From Secundilactobacillus silagincola (GTDB lineage: Bacteria > Bacillota > Bacilli > Lactobacillales > Lactobacillaceae), in contig NZ_BCMJ01000002.1 in assembly GCF_002583405.1 (NCBI RefSeq), positions 62,001 to 126,000 of the forward strand: a DNA stretch of 64,000 bases, in the 5' to 3' direction. Position 1 is the stretch's first letter. Each line of letters begins with the position of its first letter. The position numbers were made by a program, and so were the translations under genes. Positions 1 through 8,830 of this stretch are shown here, in pieces. The notes under the pieces were generated by a model. It saw nothing but the letters and a program-made list of their open reading frames with translations, did no database searches and was not told the origin of the DNA.

Positions 1-540
1 ATCAATGATTGTGCGAATTAAGGTGCCGTGGCTGACTAGTAGAATTGACTCGCCGTTTTGACAGTGGTCACGCAGGGCGGTAAAACCTGTTTTAACGCGT
101 GAAATTACGGCGTCATAGTCTTCGGCGGTATGTGATGGGTCACTTTGCTTCATGGCATCACGCGTCTCTTGGAGGCCACCAATCGCCATCAAATCGTCTT
201 GACTGTGTTTGCCATACGGTGCGGCAATGCCGGCCCAAATGTCATCGGAATCTAAACCCTCGAAGAAGCCAAAGTTCACTTCACGAAAGGCGGGTAATTG
301 AGTTACTTCACGCGGTGTCTGGTGGAGCTGATTTAAAATGATGTTACGGGTACTAATGGCTCGACCTAAGTCTGAAGAAAAAGCGCGGTCAAGAGTAACA
401 CCCTGTAATTTTTCAGCGGCTTGTCCAGCTTGCTGGATGCCTTCATCTGACAGGTCAGAATCGATCCAACCTTGCATGCGATTGAAGCTATTTAACATCG
501 TACTGCCATGGCGAACCAGATAAACGGTGAATGAGTTCAT
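1..540 (-). CDS. histidine phosphatase (phosphoglycerate mutase-like), 3' end beyond window
   Basis: The N-terminal 180 residues are visible on the minus strand and the rest lies beyond the left edge. The protein starts MNSFTVYLVRHGS, so the RHG phosphohistidine motif of the histidine phosphatase superfamily is at about residues 10-12. A second superfamily histidine is seen in the VSHGT segment near residue 170. An AGAGGTAA ribosome binding site precedes the ATG. Family members dephosphorylate small phosphorylated metabolites or act as cofactor-dependent mutases. The substrate cannot be told from sequence. It is one of two such genes here; the other is beside serC (45.6 kb). Confidence 0.85.
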   Translation of the reverse strand, partial: MNSFTVYLVRHGSTMLNSFNRMQGWIDSDLSDEGIQQAGQAAEKLQGVTLDRAFSSDLGRAISTRNIILNQLHQTPREVTQLPAFREVNFGFFEGLDSDDIWAGIAAPYGKHSQDDLMAIGGLQETRDAMKQSDPSHTAEDYDAVISRVKTGFTALRDHCQNGESILLVSHGTLIRTIID

Positions 541-642
541 AGTGATTACCTCTTTCGAACGTAATTTCTTTAATTGTGCCGGATAATTGATGGATGTGCA
601 ACTATGGTTGTTAAGAAATTCAATTTAAAGATTAATATGGAC

Positions 643-670
643 TTGATAGCGAAAATATCAGTATTATACT
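643..670 (+). promoter_or_regulatory. sigma-A promoter of the nitrilase-family gene
   Basis: TTGATA (643-648) and TATACT (665-670) are separated by 16 bases, 25 bases ahead of the next start codon. The pair lies between two divergent genes. It is predicted by eye only. Confidence 0.55.
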
Positions 671-695
671 AAAAACAAAACATGGAGGCGTTGGA

Positions 696-1481
696 ATGAA
701 AATTACAATTGCTTTAGCACAGATGGATATTAGTTTCGGTAAACCAGCCGAAAATTTTTCGAAGATTGAATCGTTTGTGGCACAAGCCGCTAGTGAACAC
801 GCGGATATTGTGGTTTTTCCAGAAATGTGGAATACCGGCTATGATCTGAGTCGTTTTGATGATATTGCTGATGCAAACGGTAGCCAGGCACTGCATGTTT
901 GTCAGGCACTTGCGCAAAAGTACCATATTATGATTCATGCTGGATCGGTTGCTACCAAGCGGGATCAGCAATTCTTTAATACCACGTATGTTTTTAATGA
1001 AGATGGTGAGTTACTGACTACGTACGATAAAGTTCATTTATTTGGCTTAATGCGTGAAGATGAATTTTTGACTCCCGGTAATGCTCAGGATCATTTCGAG
1101 GTAAAGGGGACACCTGCAACCAGTGTGATTTGTTACGACATTCGTTTTCCTGAATGGTTGCGAACATTGTCGCTATCAGGCAGCCGGATTATTTTCGTCC
1201 CAGCTGAGTGGCCAACACCGCGGATACCGCAGTGGCGAACACTATTAGCTGCACGAGCAATTGAAAATCAGAGTTTTGTTGTGGCCGTTAACCGGGTCGG
1301 TGCGGATCCAGATAACCATTTTGGTGGCCATTCAACCGTAATCGATCCGCTTGGTAACGAGGTTTTGACCCTTGGTGACGATGAAGAGTTGAAGACCGTT
1401 ACGATCAACACCAGTGCGATGGATAAGGTCCGTGGGTTTATGCCGGTGTTTGCTGATCGGCGTCCTGATTTATACGAATGA
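696..1481 (+). CDS. carbon-nitrogen hydrolase (nitrilase superfamily, omega-amidase-like)
   Basis: 261 residues, a normal length for a single-domain nitrilase-family amidase. The catalytic triad is visible: Glu43 in VFPEMWNTGYD, Lys112 in YDKVHLFG and Cys146 in SVICYDIRFPEW. The RFPEW sequence after the cysteine is typical of YafV/Nit2-like omega-amidases, which hydrolyse alpha-ketoglutaramate or similar amides in the cytoplasm. A GGAGG ribosome binding site lies 8 bases before the ATG. The gene has its own promoter and is followed by luxS with a separate promoter. The exact substrate is an inference from family. Confidence 0.85.
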   Translation: MKITIALAQMDISFGKPAENFSKIESFVAQAASEHADIVVFPEMWNTGYDLSRFDDIADANGSQALHVCQALAQKYHIMIHAGSVATKRDQQFFNTTYVFNEDGELLTTYDKVHLFGLMREDEFLTPGNAQDHFEVKGTPATSVICYDIRFPEWLRTLSLSGSRIIFVPAEWPTPRIPQWRTLLAARAIENQSFVVAVNRVGADPDNHFGGHSTVIDPLGNEVLTLGDDEELKTVTINTSAMDKVRGFMPVFADRRPDLYE

Positions 1482-1507
1482 CACTGAGGCTCAATCAGCG
1501 GTATAAT
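1478..1507 (+). promoter_or_regulatory. luxS promoter
   Basis: A perfect TATAAT at 1502-1507 has a weaker ATGACA at 1478-1483 upstream (18-base spacing). It overlaps the 3' end of the preceding gene and lies 37 bases ahead of luxS. Confidence 0.5.
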
Positions 1508-1544
1508 AGTATTCGTACAGAGATTAATCTCAAGGAGGATTTTT

Positions 1545-2018
1545 ATGGCAAAAGTAGAAAGCTTTCAATTAGATCATACTAAGGTTAAGGCACCATATGT
1601 TCGTTTGATTACAGTGGAAAAGGGACCTAAGGGCGATGCGATTACCAACTTTGATTTACGGTTAGTTCAACCCAACGAAAATGCGATTCCAACTGCTGGA
1701 CTTCACACTATCGAACATTTATTAGCTGGTTTATTGCGTGACCGGATGGATGGGGTTATTGACTGTTCTCCATTTGGGTGCCGTACAGGGTTCCATCTCA
1801 TTATGTGGGGCGAACCAACAACGACTGAAGTTGCTAAGGCATTGAAGAGCTCACTGGAACAAATTGCTAACGATATTAAGTGGGAAGATGTTCCTGGAAC
1901 TGATATCACAAGTTGCGGTAACTACCGTGATCACTCGTTATTCTCTGCAAAGCAGTGGTCTCGTGATATTCTTGAAAAGGGTATTAGTGATGATCCGTTT
2001 GAGAGAAATGTTATTTAG
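1545..2018 (+). CDS. luxS: S-ribosylhomocysteine lyase LuxS
   Basis: 157 residues, the standard LuxS length. The enzyme splits S-ribosylhomocysteine into homocysteine and DPD, the autoinducer-2 precursor, as part of the activated methyl cycle. The HTIEH motif gives zinc ligands His54 and His58. Cys124 in SCGNYRDH is the third ligand and Cys79 in FGCRTGF matches the catalytic cysteine. An AAGGAGG ribosome binding site precedes the start. The stop codon is followed within 6 bases by a large palindrome (2024-2141). Confidence 0.97.
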   Translation: MAKVESFQLDHTKVKAPYVRLITVEKGPKGDAITNFDLRLVQPNENAIPTAGLHTIEHLLAGLLRDRMDGVIDCSPFGCRTGFHLIMWGEPTTTEVAKALKSSLEQIANDIKWEDVPGTDITSCGNYRDHSLFSAKQWSRDILEKGISDDPFERNVI

Positions 2019-2023
2019 AGAGA

Positions 2024-2141
2024 GTGTAAAATAACTCGTTTAGATTCCAGAATATAGTGTTAATAAAACAGGTATCCGCTGTTCTTGGGCGGGTACCTGT
2101 TTTATTAACACTATATGGCCGGAATCTGAGTTATTTTACAC
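2024..2141. repeat. family A palindrome (copy A1)
   Basis: A 118-bp inverted repeat. The ends are perfect 14-bp inverted repeats (GTGTAAAATAACTC and its complement). Inside them lie the family motif GATTCC.../...GGAATC and a long near-perfect stem (about 23 bp) around a short loop. Similar outer motifs occur at 28921-29032, 42750-42844 and 46831-46941. It follows luxS directly and could fold at the 3' end of its mRNA, but no T-tract follows, so it is not a classical terminator. Confidence 0.8.
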
Positions 2142-2183
2142 GTTTAGGCGAAGTAAGGGGAAACAAGTAGTCTATCTTGCACT

Positions 2184-2211
2184 ATCTGGAATCTACCAAG
2201 TTTTGTCACAG
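2184..2211. repeat. family A right-end fragment
   Basis: CTGGAATCTACCAAG followed by TTTTGTCACAGC matches the right ends of the full copies at 42822-42844 and 46914-46941. No matching left half is nearby. It looks like a decayed copy lying next to A1. Confidence 0.6.
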
Positions 2212-2221
2212 CTTGAACAAA

Positions 2222-2254
2222 AAAGAACCCATCGACATAGTCGATGGGTTCTTT
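2222..2254 (-). terminator. terminator of the cold-shock gene
   Basis: AAAGAACCCATCGA pairs perfectly with TCGATGGGTTCTTT across a six-base loop. On the minus strand it is followed by a run of T, so it terminates the csp transcript. It may also act from the luxS side. Confidence 0.8.
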
Positions 2255-2273
2255 CATTATGATTTAAACGAAT

Positions 2274-2474
2274 TTAAGCAACAGTAACGTTGGCTGCTTG
2301 TGGGCCGCGGTCGCCTTGTTCTACGTCTAAGGTTACATGTTGACCTTCTTCAAGAGTCTTGTAACCATCAGCATTGATAGCTGAGAAGTGAACGAAAACG
2401 TCTGAGCCGTTTTCCAAAGTAATAAAGCCAAAACCTTTGTCGCCGTTAAACCATTTTACAGTACCTTGTTCCAT
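2274..2474 (-). CDS. cold-shock protein (CspA family)
   Basis: 66 residues starting [10 protein letters not shown], a complete single cold-shock domain. The RNA-binding motifs KGFGFI (residues 13-18) and VFVHF (about 26-30) are intact. These proteins bind single-stranded RNA and DNA and act as RNA chaperones. The start at 2474 is preferred over the longer open frame because GGAGG sits about 10 bases before it and the family begins here. The long A/T-rich upstream stretch is consistent with the long 5' UTRs common in this family. Confidence 0.95.
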   Translation of the reverse strand: MEQGTVKWFNGDKGFGFITLENGSDVFVHFSAINADGYKTLEEGQHVTLDVEQGDRGPQAANVTVA

Positions 2475-2774
2475 AAGAGTGAAACCTCCGAGCGCATAGC
2501 GCAATATATTTGTGTATCTGAAACTTTAGAAATCGGGGAAGTCATTCTTACGAACGTCGTACCAAAATTTCGAAGTATTAAATACATTAGTTGTAAGCTT
2601 ACCAGCTATTGTTCGTAATAGCAAGTGCTAAAGCTCTAATTATTTGAAATTGTCTAGTATTTAGTCGGAATTTGGACGTCTAACCTTTACTCCCCCGTCA
2701 GTTATAGCAAAAAAGAAATTAATTAAATTATTTTTTTAAAATATGAGAATCAGCTAATTTGCCGTTTCCTTAAC
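2475..2774. other. intergenic stretch between phoU and csp
   Basis: About 300 bases without a credible gene. It must hold the csp promoter and 5' UTR (minus strand) and the 3' end of the pst-phoU transcript. Near phoU there is an A/T run (about 2709-2741) but no clear GC-rich terminator stem. Confidence 0.6.
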
Positions 2775-3452
2775 CTAATCATTGGGATGTAACCGTCCTT
2801 GATTAAGTTCAACAATTTCACCAGTTTGGTTATAAACCATTTCTTCAGCCAAGTTAACGATTCGATCACCAATCCGTTCCAATAATTTAGTCACCATGAG
2901 ATAACTTGCACCAGCTTCCGCCACAGCAGGGTCCTTACGAATTGCATCAGTGATATTATTTCTGATCTCATCAAATTTAGCGTCCACGTCTTGATCCTGG
3001 TTAGCTACGGCCTGTGCTTGTTTAAGATCAATGTCTTGAAAAGCAGTTAGAGCTACTTTAAGCATATCCCGAATCATATTGGTCAATGACGCAATGTTAG
3101 TTTCTATTTCTTTATTGCGGTGTGAGCCTTTGACACGGATAGTTTCTAGTGCGATGCCAGTTGCATGATCACCAATGCGCTCTAAATCTGAACTGGCTTT
3201 TAAAATAGTGATCACATTGCGAAAATCATCGGCTACGGGCTGTTGCAACGTCATTAAAGTAAGTGCTTGTTTTTCAAGATCCACTTCGTTTCCGTTGATT
3301 GAATTATCTTGTTGCACAAGATTTTGAGCGGCAACCTTATCATGATTAATATAAGATTCGGTGGCTTGTTCGATCTGTTTGCTAACAGCATCACCCATCT
3401 GAGTGAAAACTGAGTATAACTTTTTAAGTTCAGTTGAAAAAATATTATTCAT
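2775..3452 (-). CDS. phoU: phosphate signalling/transport accessory protein PhoU
   Basis: 225 residues, all helical in character, with the two-fold PhoU repeat (E-x-x-A-L/M metal-binding helices, for example RIGDHATGIA and RIGDRIVNLA). PhoU modulates the PstSCAB transporter and the phosphate response. The start at 3452 (MNNIFSTELKKLYS) is chosen because AGGAGCG lies 9 bases upstream and because the longer open frame would run through pstB. It is the last gene of the pst operon, 13 bases after pstB. Confidence 0.95.
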   Translation of the reverse strand: MNNIFSTELKKLYSVFTQMGDAVSKQIEQATESYINHDKVAAQNLVQQDNSINGNEVDLEKQALTLMTLQQPVADDFRNVITILKASSDLERIGDHATGIALETIRVKGSHRNKEIETNIASLTNMIRDMLKVALTAFQDIDLKQAQAVANQDQDVDAKFDEIRNNITDAIRKDPAVAEAGASYLMVTKLLERIGDRIVNLAEEMVYNQTGEIVELNQGRLHPND

Positions 3453-3465
3453 TGCGTAATCGCTC

Positions 3466-4221
3466 CTAACCAAATTTGCCGTTGAGGTAGTCACTGGTGT
3501 CTTGCATAACGGGCTTGGTGAACATTTTACTGGTAAGATCATATTCAATCAGGTTGCCATTTAACATGAAAGCTGTTCGATCAGCGATGCGTGAAGCCTG
3601 CTGCAGGTTATGGGTGACAATAATGATGCAGTATTCATTTTTAAGTGCCATCAAAGTGGTTTCAATCTGGGCACTAGAAATGGGGTCTAAAGCACTGGTG
3701 GGTTCGTCTAACAAGATAATGTCTGGCTGGACAGCAAGTAGTCTGGCAATACAGATTCGTTGCTGCTGACCGCCTGAAAATGACATGGCGTTTTTATTCA
3801 GATTATCTTTGACTTCATCCCAAATAGCGGCTTGCTTCAACGCACGTTCGACTTGTTCATCCAAAAATTTTCGGTCATTGTGGCCAGCTAACTTCAGTCC
3901 ATAAGTGACGTTTTCGTAAACGGAGAACGGAAAGGGGTTCGGTTGCTGAAAGACCATGCCAATTTGTTTGCGTAGTTCAACTAAATTAGTGGTAGGCGCA
4001 TAGATATCTTGTTCGTGAAACTGAAAACTGCCAGTAATGGTCGTGTGTGGAATTAAGTCGTTCATGCGATTTAAGCAACGTAAAAAGGTTGATTTACCGC
4101 AACCAGATGGCCCGATTAGAGCGGTGATGCTGTGATCGGCAAAGTCTAAATCGATGCCGTGAAGCGCTTCTTTTTTACCATATGCAAGATGAACATCTTT
4201 TGTTGATAGAAGTGCAGTCAT
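3466..4221 (-). CDS. pstB: phosphate ABC transporter ATPase PstB (second copy in operon)
   Basis: 251 residues. Walker A is GPSGCGKST (about 37-45), the ABC signature is SFSGGQQQR and Walker B is [13 protein letters not shown]. It energises phosphate uptake by the PstC-PstA channel. The ATG at 4221 follows AAAGGAT; the longer frame overlaps the preceding pstB and is rejected. It lies 16 bases downstream of its paralogue. Tandem pstB genes are common in lactic acid bacteria. Whether the two ATPases form a heterodimer is not shown. Confidence 0.95.
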   Translation of the reverse strand: MTALLSTKDVHLAYGKKEALHGIDLDFADHSITALIGPSGCGKSTFLRCLNRMNDLIPHTTITGSFQFHEQDIYAPTTNLVELRKQIGMVFQQPNPFPFSVYENVTYGLKLAGHNDRKFLDEQVERALKQAAIWDEVKDNLNKNAMSFSGGQQQRICIARLLAVQPDIILLDEPTSALDPISSAQIETTLMALKNEYCIIIVTHNLQQASRIADRTAFMLNGNLIEYDLTSKMFTKPVMQDTSDYLNGKFG

Positions 4222-4237
4222 AAATGGGTATCCTTTC

Positions 4238-5038
4238 TCAGCCAAAATTGCCAGTGACATAATCGTGTGTGGCCTGTATTTCTGGGGTTTGGAAGATTTT
4301 TTCGGTCTGATCATATTCGATAACATGTCCCAAATGGAAGAATGCAGTGTAGGCACTGATTCGTGAGGCTTGCTGCATATTATGAGTCACGATAATGATG
4401 GTGTAATTTTTGGTTAGTTCTTTCAGGGTGACTTCTAATTTAGTGGTAGAAATAGGATCTAAAGCACTAGCAGGCTCATCGAGTAATAAAATATCTGGTT
4501 TCATAGCGAGTGCGCGAGCAATGCACAATCGTTGCTGTTGACCACCAGACAAGGCGAGTGCGCTCTTATTAAGATCATCTTTAACTTCGTTCCATAGAGC
4601 AGCCTCTTTCAGACTGGTTTCAACACGTTCGTTTAACTCCTGACGATTCGTGATTCCGGCAGCTTTAAGTGCAAAGGTAATGTTTTCGGAGATTGATTTT
4701 GCGAAGGGATTAGGTTTTTGAAAAACCATGCCGATATGTTTGCGAACCTCATAGACGTTAACTTTAGGACTGTTAATATTGGTACCACGATACATAATTT
4801 CACCCTCAATCCGGGCAATTCGGTCATTCATGCGGTTGAGTGAACGCAAATAAGTTGATTTTCCTGAACCGGAGGCACCAATCAAGGCAGTAATCTGAAA
4901 GCGGGGGAAGCTCAGACTAGCATCAGTCATGGAAGCACGAGAACCACTACCGTAATAGACCTGTAACTGATTAGTCGATAGGGCAATTTCTTCTGGTGGT
5001 GTGACAATGTGATTTTGGCTTAAATCATAAGTTTCCAT
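4238..5038 (-). CDS. pstB: phosphate ABC transporter ATPase PstB (first copy in operon)
   Basis: 266 residues with an N-terminal extension of about 15 residues relative to its paralogue. Walker A is GASGSGKST (about 54-62), the signature is ALSGGQQQR, and Walker B is [13 protein letters not shown]. Both copies appear catalytically complete. A GGAGG site lies within the end of pstA, 10 bases before the ATG, suggesting coupled translation. Confidence 0.95.
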   Translation of the reverse strand: METYDLSQNHIVTPPEEIALSTNQLQVYYGSGSRASMTDASLSFPRFQITALIGASGSGKSTYLRSLNRMNDRIARIEGEIMYRGTNINSPKVNVYEVRKHIGMVFQKPNPFAKSISENITFALKAAGITNRQELNERVETSLKEAALWNEVKDDLNKSALALSGGQQQRLCIARALAMKPDILLLDEPASALDPISTTKLEVTLKELTKNYTIIIVTHNMQQASRISAYTAFFHLGHVIEYDQTEKIFQTPEIQATHDYVTGNFG

Positions 5039-5045
5039 GGGTATC

Positions 5046-5933
5046 TTACTTTCCTCCAGTCATTTTCTTGTACATGTGGTTACCAATTGCACGGGCGCCA
5101 AAATTAAAAAGTAGGATGACAATGATCAGCACGGCTGATGCACCAGCGGAAATGCTAACGGCATCTGGCGTAACGCCTTCGGTATTGACTTTCCAGATGT
5201 GAACGGCTAGGGTTTCGGCCGGACGCATTGGATTAAGGAAACTGCTACTATCAGTGGGATTCCAATTTGAATAATTCAGAATCGGTGCACTTTGTCCAGC
5301 CGTGTAAATTAGAGCGGCGGCTTCACCAAATACGCGGCCAGCGCTGAGAATGATACCCGTCAAAATTCCGGGCAAGGCTGCTGGCAAGATAATCCCACGA
5401 ATCGTACGCCAGTTAGAAAGACCAAGTGAAATTCCAGCTTCACGCTGGCTATCTGGGACTGCGTGCAGGGAGCCTTCAATACTACGGACTAATAGTGGCA
5501 GGTTAAAAAAGGTGAGCGCAATCGCACCTGAGAGAATTGAAAATCCCATGTGAAATTCAATGACGAATAGCAGGTAGCCAAATAAACCAACTACGACGGA
5601 AGGAAGTGAACTAAGAACTTCAATCGCAGTTCGAATTAGCCCAGTACGCCAATTATTACCCGCATATTCAGACAAATAGATGGCTGATCCGAGGGCGAGA
5701 GGAAACGAAATAATGAGCGTTAACACTAGTAGGTAAAGAGAGTTAAATAGTTGGTCTCGAATGCCCCCACCGGCACTGAACGAACTGGATGGGGAAGTTA
5801 AAAAGTGCCAACTGATGTGGGGAAAGCCACTCAAAATGATGTCGCCTAATAGGAAAAATAAGATTAGCACGACGATAAGAACCAAAAAATTAATCACTTG
5901 AGTAGCTATTCGATCTGTTTGATTCGGTGTCAT
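5046..5933 (-). CDS. pstA: phosphate ABC transporter permease PstA
   Basis: 295 residues with about six predicted membrane segments. The permease coupling (EAA-like) loop is seen around REAGISLGLSNWRTI. With PstC it forms the transmembrane phosphate path. Its start codon overlaps the pstC stop by 4 bases (ATGA arrangement), a sign of translational coupling. Confidence 0.95.
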   Translation of the reverse strand: MTPNQTDRIATQVINFLVLIVVLILFFLLGDIILSGFPHISWHFLTSPSSSFSAGGGIRDQLFNSLYLLVLTLIISFPLALGSAIYLSEYAGNNWRTGLIRTAIEVLSSLPSVVVGLFGYLLFVIEFHMGFSILSGAIALTFFNLPLLVRSIEGSLHAVPDSQREAGISLGLSNWRTIRGIILPAALPGILTGIILSAGRVFGEAAALIYTAGQSAPILNYSNWNPTDSSSFLNPMRPAETLAVHIWKVNTEGVTPDAVSISAGASAVLIIVILLFNFGARAIGNHMYKKMTGGK

Positions 5934-6853
5934 GATTTGATTTCGCCTCGCTTTCCGATGTAACGGATGAGTAAGTTAAACACTAAGGACATTAATAGCA
6001 GAATCAAGGCTAATGACCACAGTGCGTTGTTTGGTAACGTCCCCATGATGGTATTACCGATATTAGTTGTTAACTGACTGGTCAACGTTGAAGTTGGTGT
6101 CACTAGATTATGGGGCATTAAAGCGGCGTTACCAATGACCATCTGAACGGCTAGTGCTTCACCGAATGCGCGAGCCATCCCGAAGATGACTGCGGTGAGT
6201 AGGCGGGGCATGGCTGCGCGTAAAAGAACTTTATAGATAGTTTGAAAACGAGTTGCACCTAGCGCTAATGAAGCGGAACGAAAGTAAGTTGGGACTGCTT
6301 TGAGTGCGTCAACTGCCAGTGAAGTAATCGTTGGTAGTACCATCACAAACAGCACGATAGTACCAGCTAAAATACCGGACCCAGTTCCTCCGAAAAGGTG
6401 ACGAATAAAGGGGACAACTACCGTTAAACCGATAAACCCATAAACGACGGATGGAATTCCCACCAACAGTTCAATCACCGGCTGCAGAAATTTGGCACCA
6501 TTTTTTGGTGCGATATCAGTCATAAATAGAGCTACAGCAATCGCAAATGGTGTGGCTACTAAGGCGGCTAAAATCGTGACACTGAATGAAGTGACGATCA
6601 TCGGTAGCGCGCCAACTTGCGGCTGGCCGCTTGCGTTCAAGGTCCCAGGATTCCATTCTTTTCCAGACAAAAATTGCCAGAGATTAACGTGATTAGCTGT
6701 AAACGTGGCGACTCCCCGGGAAGTAATGAAGTAGAGAATACTGATCACCAGGATGATGATTGCAGCGATGCAGGTGTAGCTAATGATTCGACCCATGACA
6801 TCTTCACGGGATGCTTTAGAAGGTGCAGTTAATTTGTGTTGAATATCATCCAT
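5930..6853 (-). CDS. pstC: phosphate ABC transporter permease PstC
   Basis: 307 residues with an N-terminal cytoplasmic stretch, a first membrane segment near residues 25-48, and five further segments. The coupling loop FRSASLALGATRFQTI is recognisable. The start at 6853 (MDDIQHKL) is chosen for the GGAGG 8 bases upstream; a longer frame has no ribosome site. It is separated from pstS by about 140 bases holding a hairpin. Confidence 0.95.
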   Translation of the reverse strand: MDDIQHKLTAPSKASREDVMGRIISYTCIAAIIILVISILYFITSRGVATFTANHVNLWQFLSGKEWNPGTLNASGQPQVGALPMIVTSFSVTILAALVATPFAIAVALFMTDIAPKNGAKFLQPVIELLVGIPSVVYGFIGLTVVVPFIRHLFGGTGSGILAGTIVLFVMVLPTITSLAVDALKAVPTYFRSASLALGATRFQTIYKVLLRAAMPRLLTAVIFGMARAFGEALAVQMVIGNAALMPHNLVTPTSTLTSQLTTNIGNTIMGTLPNNALWSLALILLLMSLVFNLLIRYIGKRGEIKS

Positions 6854-6931
6854 ATAAAAGCCTCCAATATCACAATGTATTTGTTTCAATGCCAGCAGGA
6901 ACGACGAAATTCGTGCTGGTATGCCATAGAC

Positions 6932-6975
6932 AAGCGGAAAATCAGGATAGTTGGTAATTACCCGATTTTCCGCTT
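6932..6975 (-). other. pstS-pstC intercistronic hairpin
   Basis: AAGCGGAAAATC pairs perfectly with GATTTTCCGCTT around a 20-base loop. No T-run follows on the minus strand, so it is more likely an mRNA-stabilising or partial attenuation hairpin than a full terminator. This would allow more PstS than membrane components, as is usual for binding-protein operons (inference). Confidence 0.6.
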
Positions 6976-6994
6976 ATTGGTTGTTTAAGTTCAG

Positions 6995-7891
6995 TTATTT
7001 GGTGACAACGTTTTTAGCGTTTTTGGTTACCTTCATATCATGAATACTAATGTAGCCAAGTTTGTTGACCAGACTACCTTGGACTTTGTCAGAATTCATG
7101 TACTTTAAGAAACCTGCAGCTGCTTTAACTGGTTGACCCTTGGTGTACATATGTTCATATGACCAGATGGTCCATTTGTTAGTGGTCACGTTTTTATCAG
7201 TTGGTTTGACATTATCGATGGAAAGGGCTTTGACCTTGTCGTTTACGTAGGAGAAAGCGAGGTAACTGATGGCACCGGGTGTTGATGAAACTAGTTTTTG
7301 AACGGTACCGTTAGAATCTTGTTCTTGAGAGGTTACGGCCTTTTTCCCTTCCAGTACAGCACCTTCAAAGGTTGCTCGAGTTCCGGAGCCTTGCGCACGG
7401 TTGATTACTGAGATTTTTTGATCCTTGCCACCAACTTGCTTCCAGTTAGTGATCTTACCCGTGAAAATGTCACGTAATTGTGCCATTGAGACGTTAGCCA
7501 CACCGACTTCAGGGTTAACCACTGGGGTCATACCCACAACAGCGACTTTGTGGTCGACCAGTTTATCAGCTTTAATCCCTGATGATTGTTCTGCAAAAAT
7601 ATCGGAGTTTCCGATTTGAACAGCACCTTGTTGAACCTGACTTAAACCAGTTCCTGAGCCACCGCCTTGAACGGTAAGGTTGACGTTTTTATTTGCAGCC
7701 TGATAATCCTGTGCAGCTTGTTCAACTAATGGTTGGAGTGCGGTTGAACCAACGGCTGTAATCTTGGTGACCTTTGCCGCCTTGGTGTCTTCAGAAGAAG
7801 ATTTGTGACTTGATTTCGAACTGCAACCTCCTAATAGCAGGCCGGCGAGACTAAAAGCAACTAACGTGGAAAGCAATGTTTTTTTATGCAT
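6995..7891 (-). CDS. pstS: phosphate-binding lipoprotein PstS
   Basis: 298 residues. It has a lipoprotein signal peptide with lipobox LLGGC (Cys23), a short Ser/Lys-rich linker, then a periplasmic-binding fold. Phosphate-binding segments are visible: GSTALQPLV near the start, GGGSGTGLSQV and NRAQGSGTRATF. Two ATGs are possible, at 7897 and 7891; the second is preferred because AGGGG would be only three bases from the first. It is the first gene of the pst operon behind the Pho-box promoter. Confidence 0.95.
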   Translation of the reverse strand: MHKKTLLSTLVAFSLAGLLLGGCSSKSSHKSSSEDTKAAKVTKITAVGSTALQPLVEQAAQDYQAANKNVNLTVQGGGSGTGLSQVQQGAVQIGNSDIFAEQSSGIKADKLVDHKVAVVGMTPVVNPEVGVANVSMAQLRDIFTGKITNWKQVGGKDQKISVINRAQGSGTRATFEGAVLEGKKAVTSQEQDSNGTVQKLVSSTPGAISYLAFSYVNDKVKALSIDNVKPTDKNVTTNKWTIWSYEHMYTKGQPVKAAAGFLKYMNSDKVQGSLVNKLGYISIHDMKVTKNAKNVVTK

Positions 7892-7950
7892 GAACATATT
7901 CCCCTTTAAAAGTATTGTGTTGTAGAAAGGTAATTCCTAAGCACAAGGTT

Positions 7951-8004
7951 AGTATAAAAGGTCTGCGTAAAGTTAATGTATAGGTCATGTAAAGATTATG
8001 TAAA
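7951..8004 (-). promoter_or_regulatory. Pho-box promoter of pstS
   Basis: Read on the minus strand, four TTTACA-like hexamers stand exactly 11 bases apart: TTTACA (8004), TTTACA (7993), TATACA (7982) and TTTACG (7971). TATACT follows at 7956-7951 as the -10 element. This matches the TT(A/T/C)ACA 11-bp direct repeats bound by PhoP/PhoB-type regulators, here in place of a -35 box. The divergent response regulator is the obvious candidate binder. Confidence 0.85.
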
Positions 8005-8072
8005 ACGGGTTTTGTTGGGCAGTGAAACGTGGGATAACTATGGTATCAATTGAAATGAAAAGAGGAAGCCCC

Positions 8073-8813
8073 ATGGATAGAAGTATTTTGCTGATTAGTG
8101 ATAATGCGAATCTTTTGAAACGACTCAAACAGATTATGATTGATTGGCAAATCATTAGCAGTCCCACTTATTTACCCGACTTCTTATTAAACCGTGATAA
8201 TCAAACTGTTATTATTTTGGATTTAGACCATTTTTTTGCTTTAACTCAGCGAATCGATACTTTAGTTTTAATGCGACAGCAATTTCATGGGCCGTTATTA
8301 GCCATTCATCGCCAAAAATTAGCTATCACGACCGTTTGCGATATTTTTAACCGATTTCATTTTGATGAATTACTGTCGTTAGAAATGGCTAACTGTGAAT
8401 TACAGGCGAGAATTCAACAGAAGATTTGGCGGTACTATCAGCCACAGGAGGAAAATCGTGAGTTCTTAAATACGGGACAACTCAAGGTGGATTTTCAGCA
8501 CTACATGATTACCGTGAATGGCCGCAAACTCACGATGGGTCCCGTTGATTTTCGGTTACTCGTTTACTTTATGCAACACGAAAACGTTGTGCTGACCCGC
8601 GCACAACTTGCAGAAGGGGTTTGGCGCAATGGTCGTGATGCGACATTGCGTTCGATTGATTCGCATATCAGTAAATTACGTAAATTGATCGAGGTTGATG
8701 CCAAAAATCCGCAGTGTTTAAAGACTGTTCGGGGGTTCGGCTACATTTTTAAAAGCGTTGCGGAGAAGGATACAGCTGACAGGGTAACTGCTATAATAAA
8801 ACCGAATACCTAA
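8073..8813 (+). CDS. orphan OmpR/PhoB-family response regulator, atypical receiver
   Basis: 246 residues. The N-terminal ~120 residues look like a receiver domain, but the acidic pair after beta-1 is reduced to SDN. Only Asp50 and Asp52 in IILDLDHF could serve as phospho-acceptor, and the usual conserved lysine is not evident. Residues ~143-235 form a clear winged-helix DNA-binding domain (LTMGPVDFRLLVYF ... RSIDSHISKLRKLI ... VRGFGYIF). The ATG at 8073 follows GAGGAAG. It is divergent from pstS and has no histidine kinase beside it. It probably controls the pst operon through the Pho boxes (inference). Confidence 0.8.
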   Translation: MDRSILLISDNANLLKRLKQIMIDWQIISSPTYLPDFLLNRDNQTVIILDLDHFFALTQRIDTLVLMRQQFHGPLLAIHRQKLAITTVCDIFNRFHFDELLSLEMANCELQARIQQKIWRYYQPQEENREFLNTGQLKVDFQHYMITVNGRKLTMGPVDFRLLVYFMQHENVVLTRAQLAEGVWRNGRDATLRSIDSHISKLRKLIEVDAKNPQCLKTVRGFGYIFKSVAEKDTADRVTAIIKPNT

Positions 8814-8830
8814 ACTGAAAGGGTGGTTTT

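Noticed and set aside
2024-2141. luxS intrinsic terminator
   Set aside because: A large stem but no T-run after it; described instead as a family A repeat.
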